Positions 9,801-21,100 of a stretch of DNA of 64,000 nucleotides are shown in pieces. The DNA comes from Apiosordaria backusii. Taxonomy: Eukaryota; Ascomycota; Sordariomycetes; Sordariales; Lasiosphaeriaceae. The stretch spans positions 3,100,001-3,164,000 of the forward strand of contig JAUKTV010000003.1 of the NCBI GenBank assembly GCA_030549205.1, written 5' to 3'. Each line of letters starts with the position of its first letter. The first letter of the stretch is position 1. Made by a program: the position numbers and the translations under genes. A model generated the notes under the pieces. That model had not been told where the DNA came from and ran no database searches. It saw only the letters and a list, made by a program, of their open reading frames with translations.

Positions 9801-12388
9801 TTTGGGCCTTCCAAGCCGCCAGCTCAGCGGACCGGGGTGGAGGTCTGGGAAAATGCAGCTCGCCTCAGGAGCTCCCATCATTTCTGCAACCTCCAGACGT
9901 CCTGCACCACACCGCACCACCCTCGCCAAACCAATGCAATGAATGCTTGAAGGGCGAGGATTTGCATAGCTGAACGGCTTCTCTCGGCTTTCATTGGCTG
10001 TTGGTCGTTCTCTTTAACGAGCAGAGCCGAAGGGGCTCTCTTTGTGTGTGTGGGATGCAAAGAAAGCGGACAGGCACAGAATGGGCTAGGCGGGCTTGCT
10101 TCAGTCTGAAATCTGAATCGCTCACGGCGGATGCTACTCCGGCAGAAGGTCCTGTGTCTCCACATTTGACGTATCTGCTGACTGCTCACTGACAAATGTC
10201 GAAGAAGGATGGTGTGAAGCCGATCAGAGAGACGGATAGCTTCGCGACGTGATGATTACAAGGACGCTGCCGCGTCTCTGTCGGCAGGAATACGGATAGA
10301 TTCCCCATTCATCTCTGCGCAAATCATCCGCGCTTACGAGCCACAAGGATGGTGGAAATTTATGTGGCACGTCCGTGACGCTTGGACATTCATCAGAGCT
10401 TCCACCATCGTTCTCTGAAGCTTCTCCCGCAAGCCCAGTGGATCCTAGACCCTGACGGCGACCGGGGGCATCAAGCCAGGGCCATGACCGACGCCCAGTC
10501 CACATCGCTCTGCAGACGTCCATCCAGGGGTTTTGGTTTCTCAACAAGACGAAACATTCATTAGAAAACCTTGACCGACCTTTCTTCATCAAGGCAGCAG
10601 AAAGGCGTCGTGCAGCTTCGAGTTTCATCTCCACCGACAATGAGCGGTTCAATGCTGGCATTGGTCAAAGGCAGGCCAGGAATTTCGGTCGCCTGCATGC
10701 AATGCTTGATGGCTGCCGTTGCCCGGCTTCCATTGCCCAGCTTCCATGGGGCTTGCTCCACCGCTTATGTCAAGAATTATATTACGAAACTCGCGCTCTC
10801 AATGCCCGAGTTCGGATTTGCTCAAGACGAGATACTCTGAACAGTTTGTACTCTACAGCATACACAGACAACGGGAGTGGCTGGGAAACCACAGCCCCCA
10901 GGGACTTCTTTCCGCGGCCGCTCGTTGCCCTGAAACGTCGGGCGCAGATGTTTGCCCAAGTCGTCGACCTCTCTGACGAGCCTTCCCGTCTTCTTTTCTT
11001 ACGAGCACAAGTCGCTATCAGTGCGGTCAAGTATTGCACAAGTTCCGGACCCATCTACACGGGAATATCCGCGATACCCCTTCAAGAAGGCCCATGCACC
11101 ACTCCCCCCTTAGCGTTGAGAGAGGGCCACATGACGTCTCTCTTTCAAGGATACGATGAAGCTATTTTCGAGATCAACGATCTTGACTGGCAGACAAACA
11201 GGTGCCGAGCTGTCAAACTGGAGCTTTAATCCCTTTCTCGGTTCATCGGCCGAAAAGATGGAGTTTTCGAACGGGAAATGAACTGGAATCACTCAGCCAA
11301 GACCATGCAGCCTCACTCGGTATGGCCGGACCGGCAGAAGACCAATGATGACGATTTGGATATGACGGCGAGTAATGTGTAGATTACATTGACATTCCAC
11401 AGGGTGACTCACATTGCCAGAGATTCAACTTTATAATTGATGGATCGGAAGAGGTTTGGTAAGTGGACTGTGCTGGATCACACGGTCTCATTAACGGTTC
11501 GTGAAGATTACATCACTTCTTGGTCATTTACCCCGGTCCCCCGTGCCCGCCTGGTGGCCGGAGCTTCTCCCCGGGTTTTGACAGCCGGCCCTTGCTCTCT
11601 TGGCTGGGAGACGCTGGTGGAGCCGGTAGTTGGGACGGTAGCAACGAGCCTGTTGATGGCTCGTGATGGTTTTATACTTGAGGTTTTCTGGGCAATGCTA
11701 TGCTTGATGGTGGTGAAACACATGAGGGGACTGACACTCCTCAGGGCCTTGACCTTGAGCTCAGGGTTGGAGCTCTGTGGCCTACTGTCAAGCCACCCCT
11801 GAGGCCAGAGCTTTGAGCAATAGACAAACAACATACTCTTCTACGAGGTACGCAAAGCAACACTAAAACAGCAGAGGATGTTTCATTCCACCTCCCCACT
11901 AAGAATAGAGAAGAAACTCATTGACAGGGCTCTAGGTGTCAGCCACACCACTGCGCTCTTTGTAGATAACTTCATCTACACATAAGAAATAATAACCCAA
12001 TCTACTTAGGTAAACAGCTGATATGCACAGTACATCAGAAGAAATATGGTGAAAAGTCTTGGGTAACTTCATTAACTCACCTCTCTTAACCACTTGTCAC
12101 TGTGCCTCGTACATGCAATCTAGGCGTTGCTATCACAGCCCCCAGTCACTAACATAATATATATCAGCAGTATTGGCATTTTTTACGTATATCACAACAA
12201 CTCAAAACGCCCTTGCATCAAGAACACGCATCCCAGCTTTTTGAACAAGTATCAAACGTGAACGGTATACGTATATTAATGTTGCAACTAACCCCCTCAA
12301 AACCAATCACCTACAGGCCTCTCTCTTCTCATTCCTAATAACAGGCATCATCATCATCCAAGTCATAAATAGCCATCATCATCTAAAT
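6858..12388. other. 5.5 kb region without a recognisable gene
   Basis: Between the zinc-finger gene start and the 3' end of the HeLo-pseudokinase gene I recognise no conserved protein on either strand. The first 1-2 kb is presumably the promoter and long leader of the zinc-finger factor. There are ATG-started open frames of 157 codons at 9276-9749 and 175 codons at 10702-11229, without known domains. The last kilobase (11800-12388) is AT-rich with many stops and fits a 3' flank. I saw no transposon ends or terminal repeats. Confidence 0.5.
10702..11229 (+). CDS. Possible orphan protein, 175 residues
   Basis: An ATG-initiated frame of 175 codons with mixed amino-acid composition, no low-complexity tract and no domain I recognise. 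It contains a helical-looking Arg/Leu-rich middle and a C-terminal stretch FQGYDEAIFEINDLDW. The only support is its length and balanced composition inside a large gene-poor gap. It could equally be a chance frame or part of a long non-coding transcript. A shorter frame overlaps it on the opposite strand. Confidence 0.2.
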   Translation: MLDGCRCPASIAQLPWGLLHRLCQELYYETRALNARVRICSRRDTLNSLYSTAYTDNGSGWETTAPRDFFPRPLVALKRRAQMFAQVVDLSDEPSRLLFLRAQVAISAVKYCTSSGPIYTGISAIPLQEGPCTTPPLALREGHMTSLFQGYDEAIFEINDLDWQTNRCRAVKLEL

Positions 12389-14708
12389 CTAAATCTTGAT
12401 AACCCTCAACTCCTCCACCACCCTCTCGGTAAACGCCTCCTGCAGCGCAATCCCCCCGTCAATAGACCCCTCATCCGCCACCCCAAACCCCTTCTCCCCA
12501 TGAGCCCACAAGCACCGCTCCACCACTCGGGCGTACCGGTCCCCAACCAAGTCCCTGAGTTCCGTGAGTGGGTTCGTCCTCCTCCCAGTTTCTTCTTCAT
12601 TGTCAAAGGGCGCGCCTTCCGTCTTGATACCCAACAGCCAGTCCCTGACGTTTTTGCTTTCCTCGAGGGGGACGTTTGGGTAGGTACTCTTCCCACTGTC
12701 ATCCTGGGCATGGGGCTGGTACTGGGGCTGGGGTTGGGATTTGTGCTTCTTGCCCAAGTTCATAAGAACGTGCAGCCTCTCCCAGTGCGCTATTTCCAGC
12801 AAGACCAAGCCAAGACTGTACAAATCGTACGTCTTGCGCGAGTTCCTCTCCGTCGGCCGCTCGCGCTGTATCCCCGGCCAGCGGTAAACATCCCAGACAA
12901 TATCCGTGTCCCTGGCTGTGGTGTGAGTCCCATCAGGGCGGGAGAACTCAAACCCAGAAAGGAGCGGGGAGGAGGGGTCGTATTTCAACCCTCTGCTCTC
13001 CGGAGAGGAGGAGTCGTTGAAGAAGAAGACGATGTTTTCGGAAAAGATGCCCTTGTGGAGCCAGTTCACCGCGTGGATGTTCAGGACGGTGGAGCAGAGT
13101 TTTGATGCGAGCTCGATGCGCTGGGATAGAGTGGGACGGTGTTGTTTTTGCCCCAAGAGGGCATACAATGATACGACACGGGTGTCGTAGTCGGAGCCTT
13201 CGGGCATTTTGAAGATCCAGCCGTATCTCTCTGTGTCGTTGAACTCCCTGTCGTCAAAGTAGCCTACGCATGTTGGGAGAGAGCCTGGCTTGGGCAGGTG
13301 GAGCATTTCGGCGAGGGCTACGGTGCGGAGGGCGGATTGTTTGTCTTGGAGAGAGCCGGCCGGGAATTGGCCCATGGATTTCCACTCGATCCAGACGGGG
13401 ATGTCGCCTTCGGGGGTGGTCAATATCCCGCGGGGCCGGGGGTGGAACTGGGGGTGGTCGAGGTCTTCGTTCCATTCGAAGTCTGTGTTGAGGGTGGCTT
13501 CGGTGTACCGGGTCACGGTTATGTTGATGTCTGATAGACGTTCGAGGTTGAGGGGGGTGTTGTGGAGTTGGGAGAGGATGGTGTCAGATGTGCGGGAGAG
13601 CTTCTTCAACTGGACTAGGTCTTGGAGGGTTTTGTCGTTGCGGTTTGAGAAAGCCGTCTCTTTGTGGGCAGAACCGGCGGTGACTAGACCAGAGACGGCA
13701 TCGAACATGTCGCGGACGTCTTGGATGTCGTTGCGGGCGAGGATCATCTCTCTGTAGGTCTTTGCGGTGATATCGTCGATACGCTTGTCACGATGGTCTC
13801 TCATCAGCTCGTGAAGACGCTCGGTTAGGAAGTGGAGGTCCTCGAGGAGCTTTTGGAATTCCTCGCCGTCTAGGACTAGCCATCGAACGCGGCCTGTTGA
13901 CAATTTGTTAGCAAATTGGGGGACGAGGAGCGATCAAGGGAGTATGACATGCCGGGGTGGGTGAGAATATCTTTGGTATGGTAGCCTGCTTTGCTGAGGA
14001 ACCCTCTGATGTGGTTAGTTCCTTTGAGATGTCTGCGCTCCCTCTTCTTCTTTTCGTATGAAACAGCCAAAGCTGAGACTCCCCTCACCGCGTCGGCGTC
14101 CGTGACTATGGCCTTTTCGTCGAGAGCTCCTTCCTCACTTTTCCGGTCCGAATCTCTGATTTCCTTTGCTTTTTGCTTGTCATCGTCTGCGTATGGGTTG
14201 AGTTCGTTGCCGTAGCGGGCGTTGAGGTCACGAAACTCTTCCAGGAGCCACTGGATGCGTGCAAGAATAGCCACGAGTTCGATACCGTCTGCTCCCAGTA
14301 CGGCTCCCAGAGTCGAACCCTCGGGAACATCGATCAGACCAGCTGCCTTGCCCCATGCGAGTACACGGTTGTATTCAATGACAAGTTGCAACCTATACTT
14401 TTCACAGTCCCTTGGCATCTCAACGAGTGCCGTTAGGAAGCGGAACACTAGGTAGATAAAACGTTAGTCCACACATTTGAGGAATTATTCAAGGCCGAGA
14501 GGATATCGCTGTACGTGTATTTGAAATGGGAAAGTCATATCAAATACATGGAAACTTATAACTGCTCCTTTAAGGCCCATGTGATTGCTGTCAACCTTGA
14601 AGAGCAGTTGAAAGTGTCTTAGTGTCTTTGACACACGTCAAACATACCTCGAATGGTGCTATCAAACACATCCCAGGTGAGGGAAATGATGCCCCCCGCG
14701 GCTTCCAT
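12389..14708 (-). CDS. HeLo-domain protein with C-terminal pseudokinase
   Basis: Three exons: 14708-14648, 14447-13953, 13893-12389; 686 residues. Intron 1 is 14448-14647 (GTATGT...TAG). Intron 2, 13894-13952, starts GCATGT and ends CAACAG, so it is GC-AG; no GT donor nearby keeps the frame. Residues 1 to about 190 match the HeLo (prion-inhibition and propagation) fold: a hydrophobic N-terminal helix, EKYRLQLVIEYNRVLAWGKAAGL, and the GVSALAVSYEKKKR helix. A helical linker follows. From about 350 there is a kinase-like fold whose catalytic loop reads HKGIFSEN (residues 465-472) instead of HRDxKxxN, and whose DFG is GFE (499-501). The F-helix YDLYSLGLVLLE is kept. This is therefore a predicted pseudokinase. 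HeLo bundles in HET-S-type proteins target and permeabilise membranes. By analogy this is a sensor/executor of cell death or non-self recognition; that role is inference. Confidence 0.82.
13894..13952 (-). other. GC-AG intron in the HeLo-pseudokinase gene
   Basis: The 59-nt intron has donor GCATGT, branch-like CTAAC 22-26 nt before the acceptor, and acceptor CAACAG. The GT alternatives (at 13948 and near 14009) give phase 2, while the downstream frame requires phase 1. The GC donor gives phase 1 and joins DILTHPG to RVRWLVLDGEEF. Confidence 0.7.
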
Positions 14709-15515
14709 GGTCACAAGCAATAGGTACAAGAAAGGCTTCAGAGAACCTAGGAAACAGGAAGGCGCTCAGAAGAGATCAAGACGCCTCTAGAAGGTTTAAA
14801 CAATGTCTTCTCTTTTTGAATGCAGGAGTCAGAACCTGGAAGGCTGAAGTGACAGCTCCACTGGTGTCAGGCAACAGCGCTGATTTGCTGAGTGGTGCTG
14901 AGTGGTGCTAACTGCCCGTTCCTTCCGTCGCTGGTGTTTCGCTGCCCGATTGAGGCTCGAAATCCGCCCAATCAGTTTCCTGCATCTTCATCCCCAAATA
15001 CCAAACTGTCAATCTGCCTGAGCGAGGCGCTGCTCGACACTCACTTACATTTTACATCCGAATAGCGTTACATTGCATACTCGCATTCTGCTCTTCTGTC
15101 GACAAGATCAAACAGCAATTCTAGGCTCTTCTCGTCTCTGCAAGTCTCAGTCAACAGGTGCTTCGTGAGTCACTTACACCTATCTAACGAGCCGCCAGTT
15201 GCCGACACCACTACTGCATAACACACCCACGTGAGGCCTGCTTCCTCTTACATGCTCGCGGCGAATGACATCTCTGCACATCTGAGCCTTGCCAAGTTAG
15301 GGCCTCGTTGCGCAGCCATTCCCGCCACGGCTTGCACCGGTACACCGGAGCACACCTTTCCCGGCGAGACCATTCGAAGGTGACCACCAACAGCTGAGGG
15401 CCTCCTGAAGAGACCGTGGGAGCGTGGGAGTGTGGGAGCCACTGCGGCGCGGCTGGTTTGGGGCTGGCTTCCGGGGTGTCAGCAGGCCTGGACATGCCTT
15501 GGTAATCACGCCAAA
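14709..15515. promoter_or_regulatory. Shared divergent promoter, HeLo-pseudokinase and patatin genes
   Basis: The 807-bp interval separates two start codons pointing away from each other. It contains a CCAAT pentamer at 14968-14972, a minor direct repeat of GAGTGGTGCT near 14900, and CT-rich stretches near 15080-15170 suited to a fungal leader. No open frame with protein character lies in it. Shared regulation of the two genes is plausible but not shown. Confidence 0.5.
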
Positions 15516-17258
15516 ATGCTTCTTAGGCGTTCCGCCAGCCGCCTAACGTCATTGAAATACTTCGTACCAGCACTGATTTCCTCACCGAAGCAATCTCCAA
15601 CTCCCTCAACTCTTGCCACCGTGCGAGCTACCAAACCACGAGGCTCTGACTCTTTCGCTCGACGACTCGAAATGACAGACGTTGTCAGCGCCCCACAAGA
15701 GGAGGACGAGCCTCACCCGCCGTTACCAAGAAAAGTGTCCTCACTCCGAAATAGACCAACAGCTCGCAGAGTGCCGACCGCGAACCGCGTCACAATAGCC
15801 ATCCCGAAACCTTCCCCCACCAGCGATGTCACCAGCGCCCGCTCTGCTTCTGGCTCCGGTATCCAGTCTCCCGAACTTAATGTCACATCCACACCATGGT
15901 CGAAAAAGCTTATCTTGACCCTCGACGGCGGCGGCATCAAGGGGTACTCGTCCCTGATCATTCTGCAGGCGCTGATGCAGGAGATTGCGCGCATCGAGCA
16001 AGAACTCGAACCGCGCGCCTCGTCGAGCGCCCAGACAGAGCGGATACCCCGCGATCAAATCCCCAATGACGTCTTCAGGGAGGGTCAATATTTACCATGT
16101 CACTATTTTGACTACATCGCGGGCACCAGCGTTGGGGGCTTGATTGCTATCATGTTGGGTATGCTTGGGAAAAGCGTCGACGAATGCATCAACGAATTCC
16201 ACCGTCAAAACAAAAACATCCCTCTCACCACCGACCTCGCCGGCGTCCCTGCGATTGACTTTCCCCTCCTTTATCGACGGAGCACCTGGCCGACCAAACG
16301 CACCCGCGCCTTTTTCGATACGTTTGCCAAATTCAGTGTCAGCTCAACAACTAGGAACAACGCCGCTGTCGCTGCCACCCTCCCAACACCCGTCTCCTCG
16401 CGATCATCGACCCACTCAACCGAATCAGCCACCTTCCGGAAGGACTCCTTTCAATGCCAGACGTTGGCCTGGTGCACAGAAGTCGAGCGCCACCAGCCCC
16501 GCCGCCCCTACGCTTTCTGCACGTACAAGGAGGAGGAAGAGGACGACGCAGGCAGTCTAGTCTCCATTCCCGAGGTCGCAAAGGCCATCACGGCGCCTTC
16601 GTCGTACTCCTTCAAGCCTTTCAAGCTAGGTTCCGGGTCCTTTGTGGACGGCAGCAAGCAAATACGGGACCCGACGCTAGAAGTGTTGAAAGAGATCTCG
16701 TCGTTGCTCGACGATGGCGAGCCGTCTATTGATTTGCTGCTGAGCCTGGGGACGGATGAGCACCAAGCCTGGTTTTATGAGAAGCTTCGGGCTTTTGCCT
16801 CTTCTGCCTCTAGCCCTCTGTCGGCAAATTCCACTGCTTCACGAGAAAGTCTCCTTGATCAGGAGAAAGGAAAGAAGTACAAGACGTACCACCGGTTTGA
16901 GGTGACGGATATCAAACTGGGGTTGAGGAAAAAGTACTACTTGAAGGAGATTGAAGAGGCGACGAGGGAGTGGTTGGATACGAAGGAGCAGAGGGGGCAG
17001 ATAGAGAGGTATGCTAGGTGGTTGGTGCAGAGGAGGAGGGAAAGGGCCAAGACGACGAGGTGGGAGAGTTTTGCGCTGGGTGTGAGGTATGTTTGTCATC
17101 ATGGGGACTGTAAAATGCCGAATAAGGTGTGGGAGGGGAGGGGGGATTATTACGATCATTTGGAAAGGAGGCATGGGCTTGGGAGGGCGAGGGCCGGGGT
17201 GGATGTGGAGGCGGAACTGGATAAGGGACGGAGGTTTGGAGTTGGGGATGCGCTTTGA
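15516..17258 (+). CDS. Patatin-like phospholipase
   Basis: 580 residues, one exon, first ATG at 15516. The patatin fold supplies lipid acyl-hydrolase activity through a Ser-Asp dyad. The glycine-rich oxyanion motif DGGGIKGY is at residues 137-144, the nucleophile elbow GTSVGG (Ser205) at 203-208, and the catalytic Asp lies in VDGS (Asp378), where families usually have DGG/DGA. The N-terminal 110 residues are Ser/Arg/Pro-rich; the first 20 (MLLRRSASRLTSLKYF) are amphipathic and basic and could be a mitochondrial signal. A second candidate start is at 15672. Near the C-terminus residues 527-553 form C-x4-C-x15-H-x4-H, a single zinc-finger-like module after an Arg-rich helix. No NB-ARC or repeat domain is present. 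Its divergent neighbour is the HeLo-pseudokinase gene. Substrate unknown. Confidence 0.87.
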   Translation: MLLRRSASRLTSLKYFVPALISSPKQSPTPSTLATVRATKPRGSDSFARRLEMTDVVSAPQEEDEPHPPLPRKVSSLRNRPTARRVPTANRVTIAIPKPSPTSDVTSARSASGSGIQSPELNVTSTPWSKKLILTLDGGGIKGYSSLIILQALMQEIARIEQELEPRASSSAQTERIPRDQIPNDVFREGQYLPCHYFDYIAGTSVGGLIAIMLGMLGKSVDECINEFHRQNKNIPLTTDLAGVPAIDFPLLYRRSTWPTKRTRAFFDTFAKFSVSSTTRNNAAVAATLPTPVSSRSSTHSTESATFRKDSFQCQTLAWCTEVERHQPRRPYAFCTYKEEEEDDAGSLVSIPEVAKAITAPSSYSFKPFKLGSGSFVDGSKQIRDPTLEVLKEISSLLDDGEPSIDLLLSLGTDEHQAWFYEKLRAFASSASSPLSANSTASRESLLDQEKGKKYKTYHRFEVTDIKLGLRKKYYLKEIEEATREWLDTKEQRGQIERYARWLVQRRRERAKTTRWESFALGVRYVCHHGDCKMPNKVWEGRGDYYDHLERRHGLGRARAGVDVEAELDKGRRFGVGDAL

Positions 17259-17929
17259 GGTTTTTTTTTGGACTGCTGGATACCCCATTTGCTTTTTTTC
17301 TTGGAGGAATGGTTTGTTTTTTTCTGCCATGGGTGGGGAGTTGAAAAGGGGGTTTGACACAAGCAAGCATGGAGTTTTTTGGGTTTTTGGGAGGGTATGA
17401 TACTGGATAGTATCAGGGGTATTACGTTATGAGATAGGATGGTATGATTATGGAGGTATGAATATGAGATATTGTTTATTTTGATGAAGATTATGGTCTG
17501 GGATGTGAAAATGTAAGGTTGAAGTATGTTGTGAGAGGTGAGGGAGAGGTGAGTGAGAGTGATGAATAAATGCCTGGTTATATAAGACCAACATGCATCG
17601 CACACATAGAGACGCATGTACTCTATCTTTCGGGACCTACATCGATACTTTCAATCTTTTGAAAGAGTGGTGGTGATGTGTATTTGTGACTAGGTATTTT
17701 AACGAGTTACATGACGGTCCTCCGTTTAACACGTGAACTAATGTGTATGTGCCTATTCGGAATGCAAATACGTCCGCATGGGAATGTATCCAGGCCTTAT
17801 TCGAGATATAGTTGTGTATGTCCTCGTTACGAGATGCAACCACGTTTGTTAGTCAAGATAGGTGTAGCAGATTGCATTGCATTGTGAGTATTCTTGGTTT
17901 GAGGCATGGCTTTCTTAAAGAGTATTCAG

Positions 17930-18022
17930 ATGTAGGTAGGTATGTCTCTGTTTGCAAGGAGGTAGGTAGGTAAGGTAGGTATAGTCGTGGGACTCACCGT
18001 GTGTGTGTGTGTGTGTGTGTGA
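17930..18022. repeat. GTAG-rich and (TG)n microsatellites
   Basis: Repeated TAGG/GTAG tetranucleotides at about 17930-17982 are followed by a pure TG dinucleotide run at about 18000-18021. Confidence 0.85.
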
Positions 18023-18085
18023 TATCGACTTGACAGTGAATGTGCGTAGGTAGGTATTCAAGATGCAGAATCGGCATACGCTTTG

Positions 18086-18122
18086 TTTCTTTTTTCTTTT
18101 TTTTTTTTAAAAAAAAAGAGAA
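18086..18122. repeat. Oligo-T/oligo-A palindrome
   Basis: A T-run interrupted by one C is directly followed by a nine-A run and GAGAAAG, making a near-perfect A/T inverted repeat capable of a hairpin. Confidence 0.7.
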
Positions 18123-21100
18123 AGCTAGGGAATGTAATATTGTCCAGGTCTTTGTGAAAACAGCAGTTAAGATATCTCATGTCTCTTGGGGTGGGGGGAT
18201 AATTATTTAATAGAGTGCTCAGAACGTAACAAGGTGTAAGAGATGTTTTTATACAAGATTCGGGGAGGGCACTTTTCATGAACTTGGGGATGCACTTTTT
18301 CAGGAGGACCAGGGGGGGGCGATCCCTTCTCCAAGAGATGGTGATGTGCGCCCTTGACAAAACTGAGAAGGTCCTTTAACAAAATAGTTGGGAATTTCCT
18401 ATCCTCCATGACTGGCCAGGCCCTTCTTCATGATTGTCGATGTCTTTTGTGAAACTGAAAGTTCTCTCAAAGGGGGATAAACGATGTGGTTGGGAGGGAG
18501 GTGATGTCTCGAGTTGATCAACATTCTGGAACTGTCGTAGTGGTTCTGGTTCTTCCCAAGTTATTACCCAACGGTGACACAACTACATATATACGTTTGA
18601 ATGTCTTGGTGAGTGCCAAGTTTCTTCAACCTTTGAAGAGCCATGCTTCGAGGGTCATGCACTGTCGGTATTGCTTCTTGAACCTCGAAACCGTTCGAGC
18701 GTTATTGCGCATATTTTGGATCTAAGGACTTTGAAGGTCACATCTTGAAAATAACGTATGATGGAGTCCAGTCACATATTCACGGTGGTTGAGACTAAGC
18801 AGCAAGTCTGTACATCTCGAGAGTCATGTCTCACAGACAAATCTAGACTGGGGAGGTTTCCGGTTCCGAGTCCCCGGTGGGCTCCCTCACAGCTGTAGGC
18901 CCGATCGTCCGGGCCCGAAACCACAGACACGGAGATCGGAGACCGGAGAACTCGAGTTCATTCTCAAGACACACCACCTGCGCCTCGATGCTGTGTCAGG
19001 AGGACTCGAAAGGTTGAATCCGATAAAGCGCACTGACCAACTGGGATCACCCGCCGAGTTTGCTGAGTGGGGGTCAGTTTACCGGCGCAGCACTGCGACT
19101 CTCTCCCTCATGTGCTCACGTTACATCGACGGTCTTGTCGGTCTTGGCGGTCACGGAGGCCTCCTCATGCACGGGCCAGGCGGATGGGCTGTGCGTTTCT
19201 GTGTGTAACCGTGATACGGATACATACCACAAGTTATTGGTGATAGGACAGGAATGGATGGATGAGGAAAATGGAAAAGATCGGTATGGAAATCGAGGAT
19301 TCCGTTTTGAAGCGTTTTTTGCTGGGCGTTTGGAATTTGGAGGGATTGGGCCTGCCGCCGTGGTTCGCTCCTCGGACTGTGAGAGGGAAATATGGAAAAG
19401 CGAGGGAGAGCGAGGGAGAGGCGCGAAGAAAAAAGCGAGAGGATCTTGTCGAGATTGGGCTCATCAAACGGTTCCTGGGGTGACGATGGGTGATATCTGC
19501 ATTATGTAAAAAGGGATTGGAATTGGAAGTTTGGAAATACACCGTGGCTATTGCTTGATATCATAGATTGGAAATCAAGGGGCGGTTTGAGAGAAGGGGT
19601 GGTTTTTGAAGTGCGATTGTCGATCTTAAAGTCGGATGGAAAATGATGGCAATTGATTGAGACAATTGTCAAGCCAGGATCATGACGCAACTGGAAGCGT
19701 CAAGACCAGGGTGTTCGCTTTATCGATAGCCCGGGCAAGGCAGACCCCTGAGAAGCTTCTCCACGTTCTCCACAAGCTAACAGGGACAGCTCGAGCTTTT
19801 CGGGACTAGTGAGCTTGTTCTCAGCTGGTTACGTCGTTGACGTTGTGCCCAGTTTACGCTCTGCAGGTCGAGTCTTGGAGGAGGCCGCTGAGGGTACCAA
19901 AGTCTTCCAAAAGTCTTTGGTATAACTTCGAAGCGGTGAACCGAGTTTAGCAAAGTAAGGTGGGTTTGAGTACTGTAGCGTATGTAGTGTAGAGACAGTT
20001 GGCTTGTGCCTGTCTTTTCGGAAACACCATCCCATCTATTCTCGGCGACAAGTTTCGAATCGGGCGGCTGCATTCGAGGCCCGCTCGGCAGGCGTTATAC
20101 GGCACAGGCCAAATCAAGAAAGTTGGTATCAGAATTCAGGGGCACAACATACCTGTCGACGTCAACAACGCTCGAGTGGAAACCAATTCCTGGAAAGAAC
20201 AACGATAACCACAAGTCCACAACTTGCAGACCCTTCTCTTTGAACAACCGCGAGGTTTTACCAGCCTTTTCCAACTCACCAGCAAACAATCCACCCGTTT
20301 CCCACTACGCAAGTAATAAACTCTTCACAGCCACGCTTGGCAGCATCCTCGATTCGTTCGTCAAGTCGCAGACCGCTCCGATTCCGAAAAAGACGTTGCC
20401 ATCCGAGTCTAGGTCTCTCCCGGTAGCTGCGGGAACCAGAGACAGTGTGGGAGAACGTGTGACGTGGTACGTTTCTGTGACGACGATTGCGGAGGAACTG
20501 ACTCTCTTTTCCATTTCCCAGAGAGGATATTCGTAACGTTGATATTGACACTGAACTCGGGCGGTTGAACAAAGGAGATGCTGCAGGTCGCAAACTAACG
20601 CAGGGCAAACGGAGTGGTGTTTGATAAGTTGGGATGACATTGGACTGACAGTTGCTTCCTGCAGACAGCTCAACAATCAAAAGCGAAACGTGATCTCCGC
20701 AAACAACACGCCGACGGCGGCCCATCTTGAGATCGCTGTTCTTGGTGAACAGGTAGCGTTTGGCCGGGCGGAGACTTGTCTTTGTATCCCGGACCAGCTT
20801 AGGGGAACCCCACCTTTGTTCCAGCGGTCCCAGCCAGTCCCAGCCAGCCGTTCGCCCCATTTTCTGCTGCGAGTCCAGACCCCCCCCCAACTGATCCCGA
20901 TTCCCCTGGTTATTGCGACGTGAAAACGCTCGCGCCGGCACCACCACCATCATGTCCTGTAAGTACAATTGCCAAGTCACCCCTACATACTTTTCCATTT
21001 CCTTCACACACCACTGCGCTCTTTGGGCAGCTATGAACCGCTCCCTTCCGCCATCGTGACACCCGACCATCCCTAGTCGAGTCTGCCCGTCGTCTTCGAA

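Noticed and set aside
12389..14448. Joining HeLo exons 2 and 3 with GT donors at 13948 or near 14009
   Set aside because: Both give phase 2 while the acceptor at 13894 needs phase 1; the resulting frame would lose the kinase-like domain.
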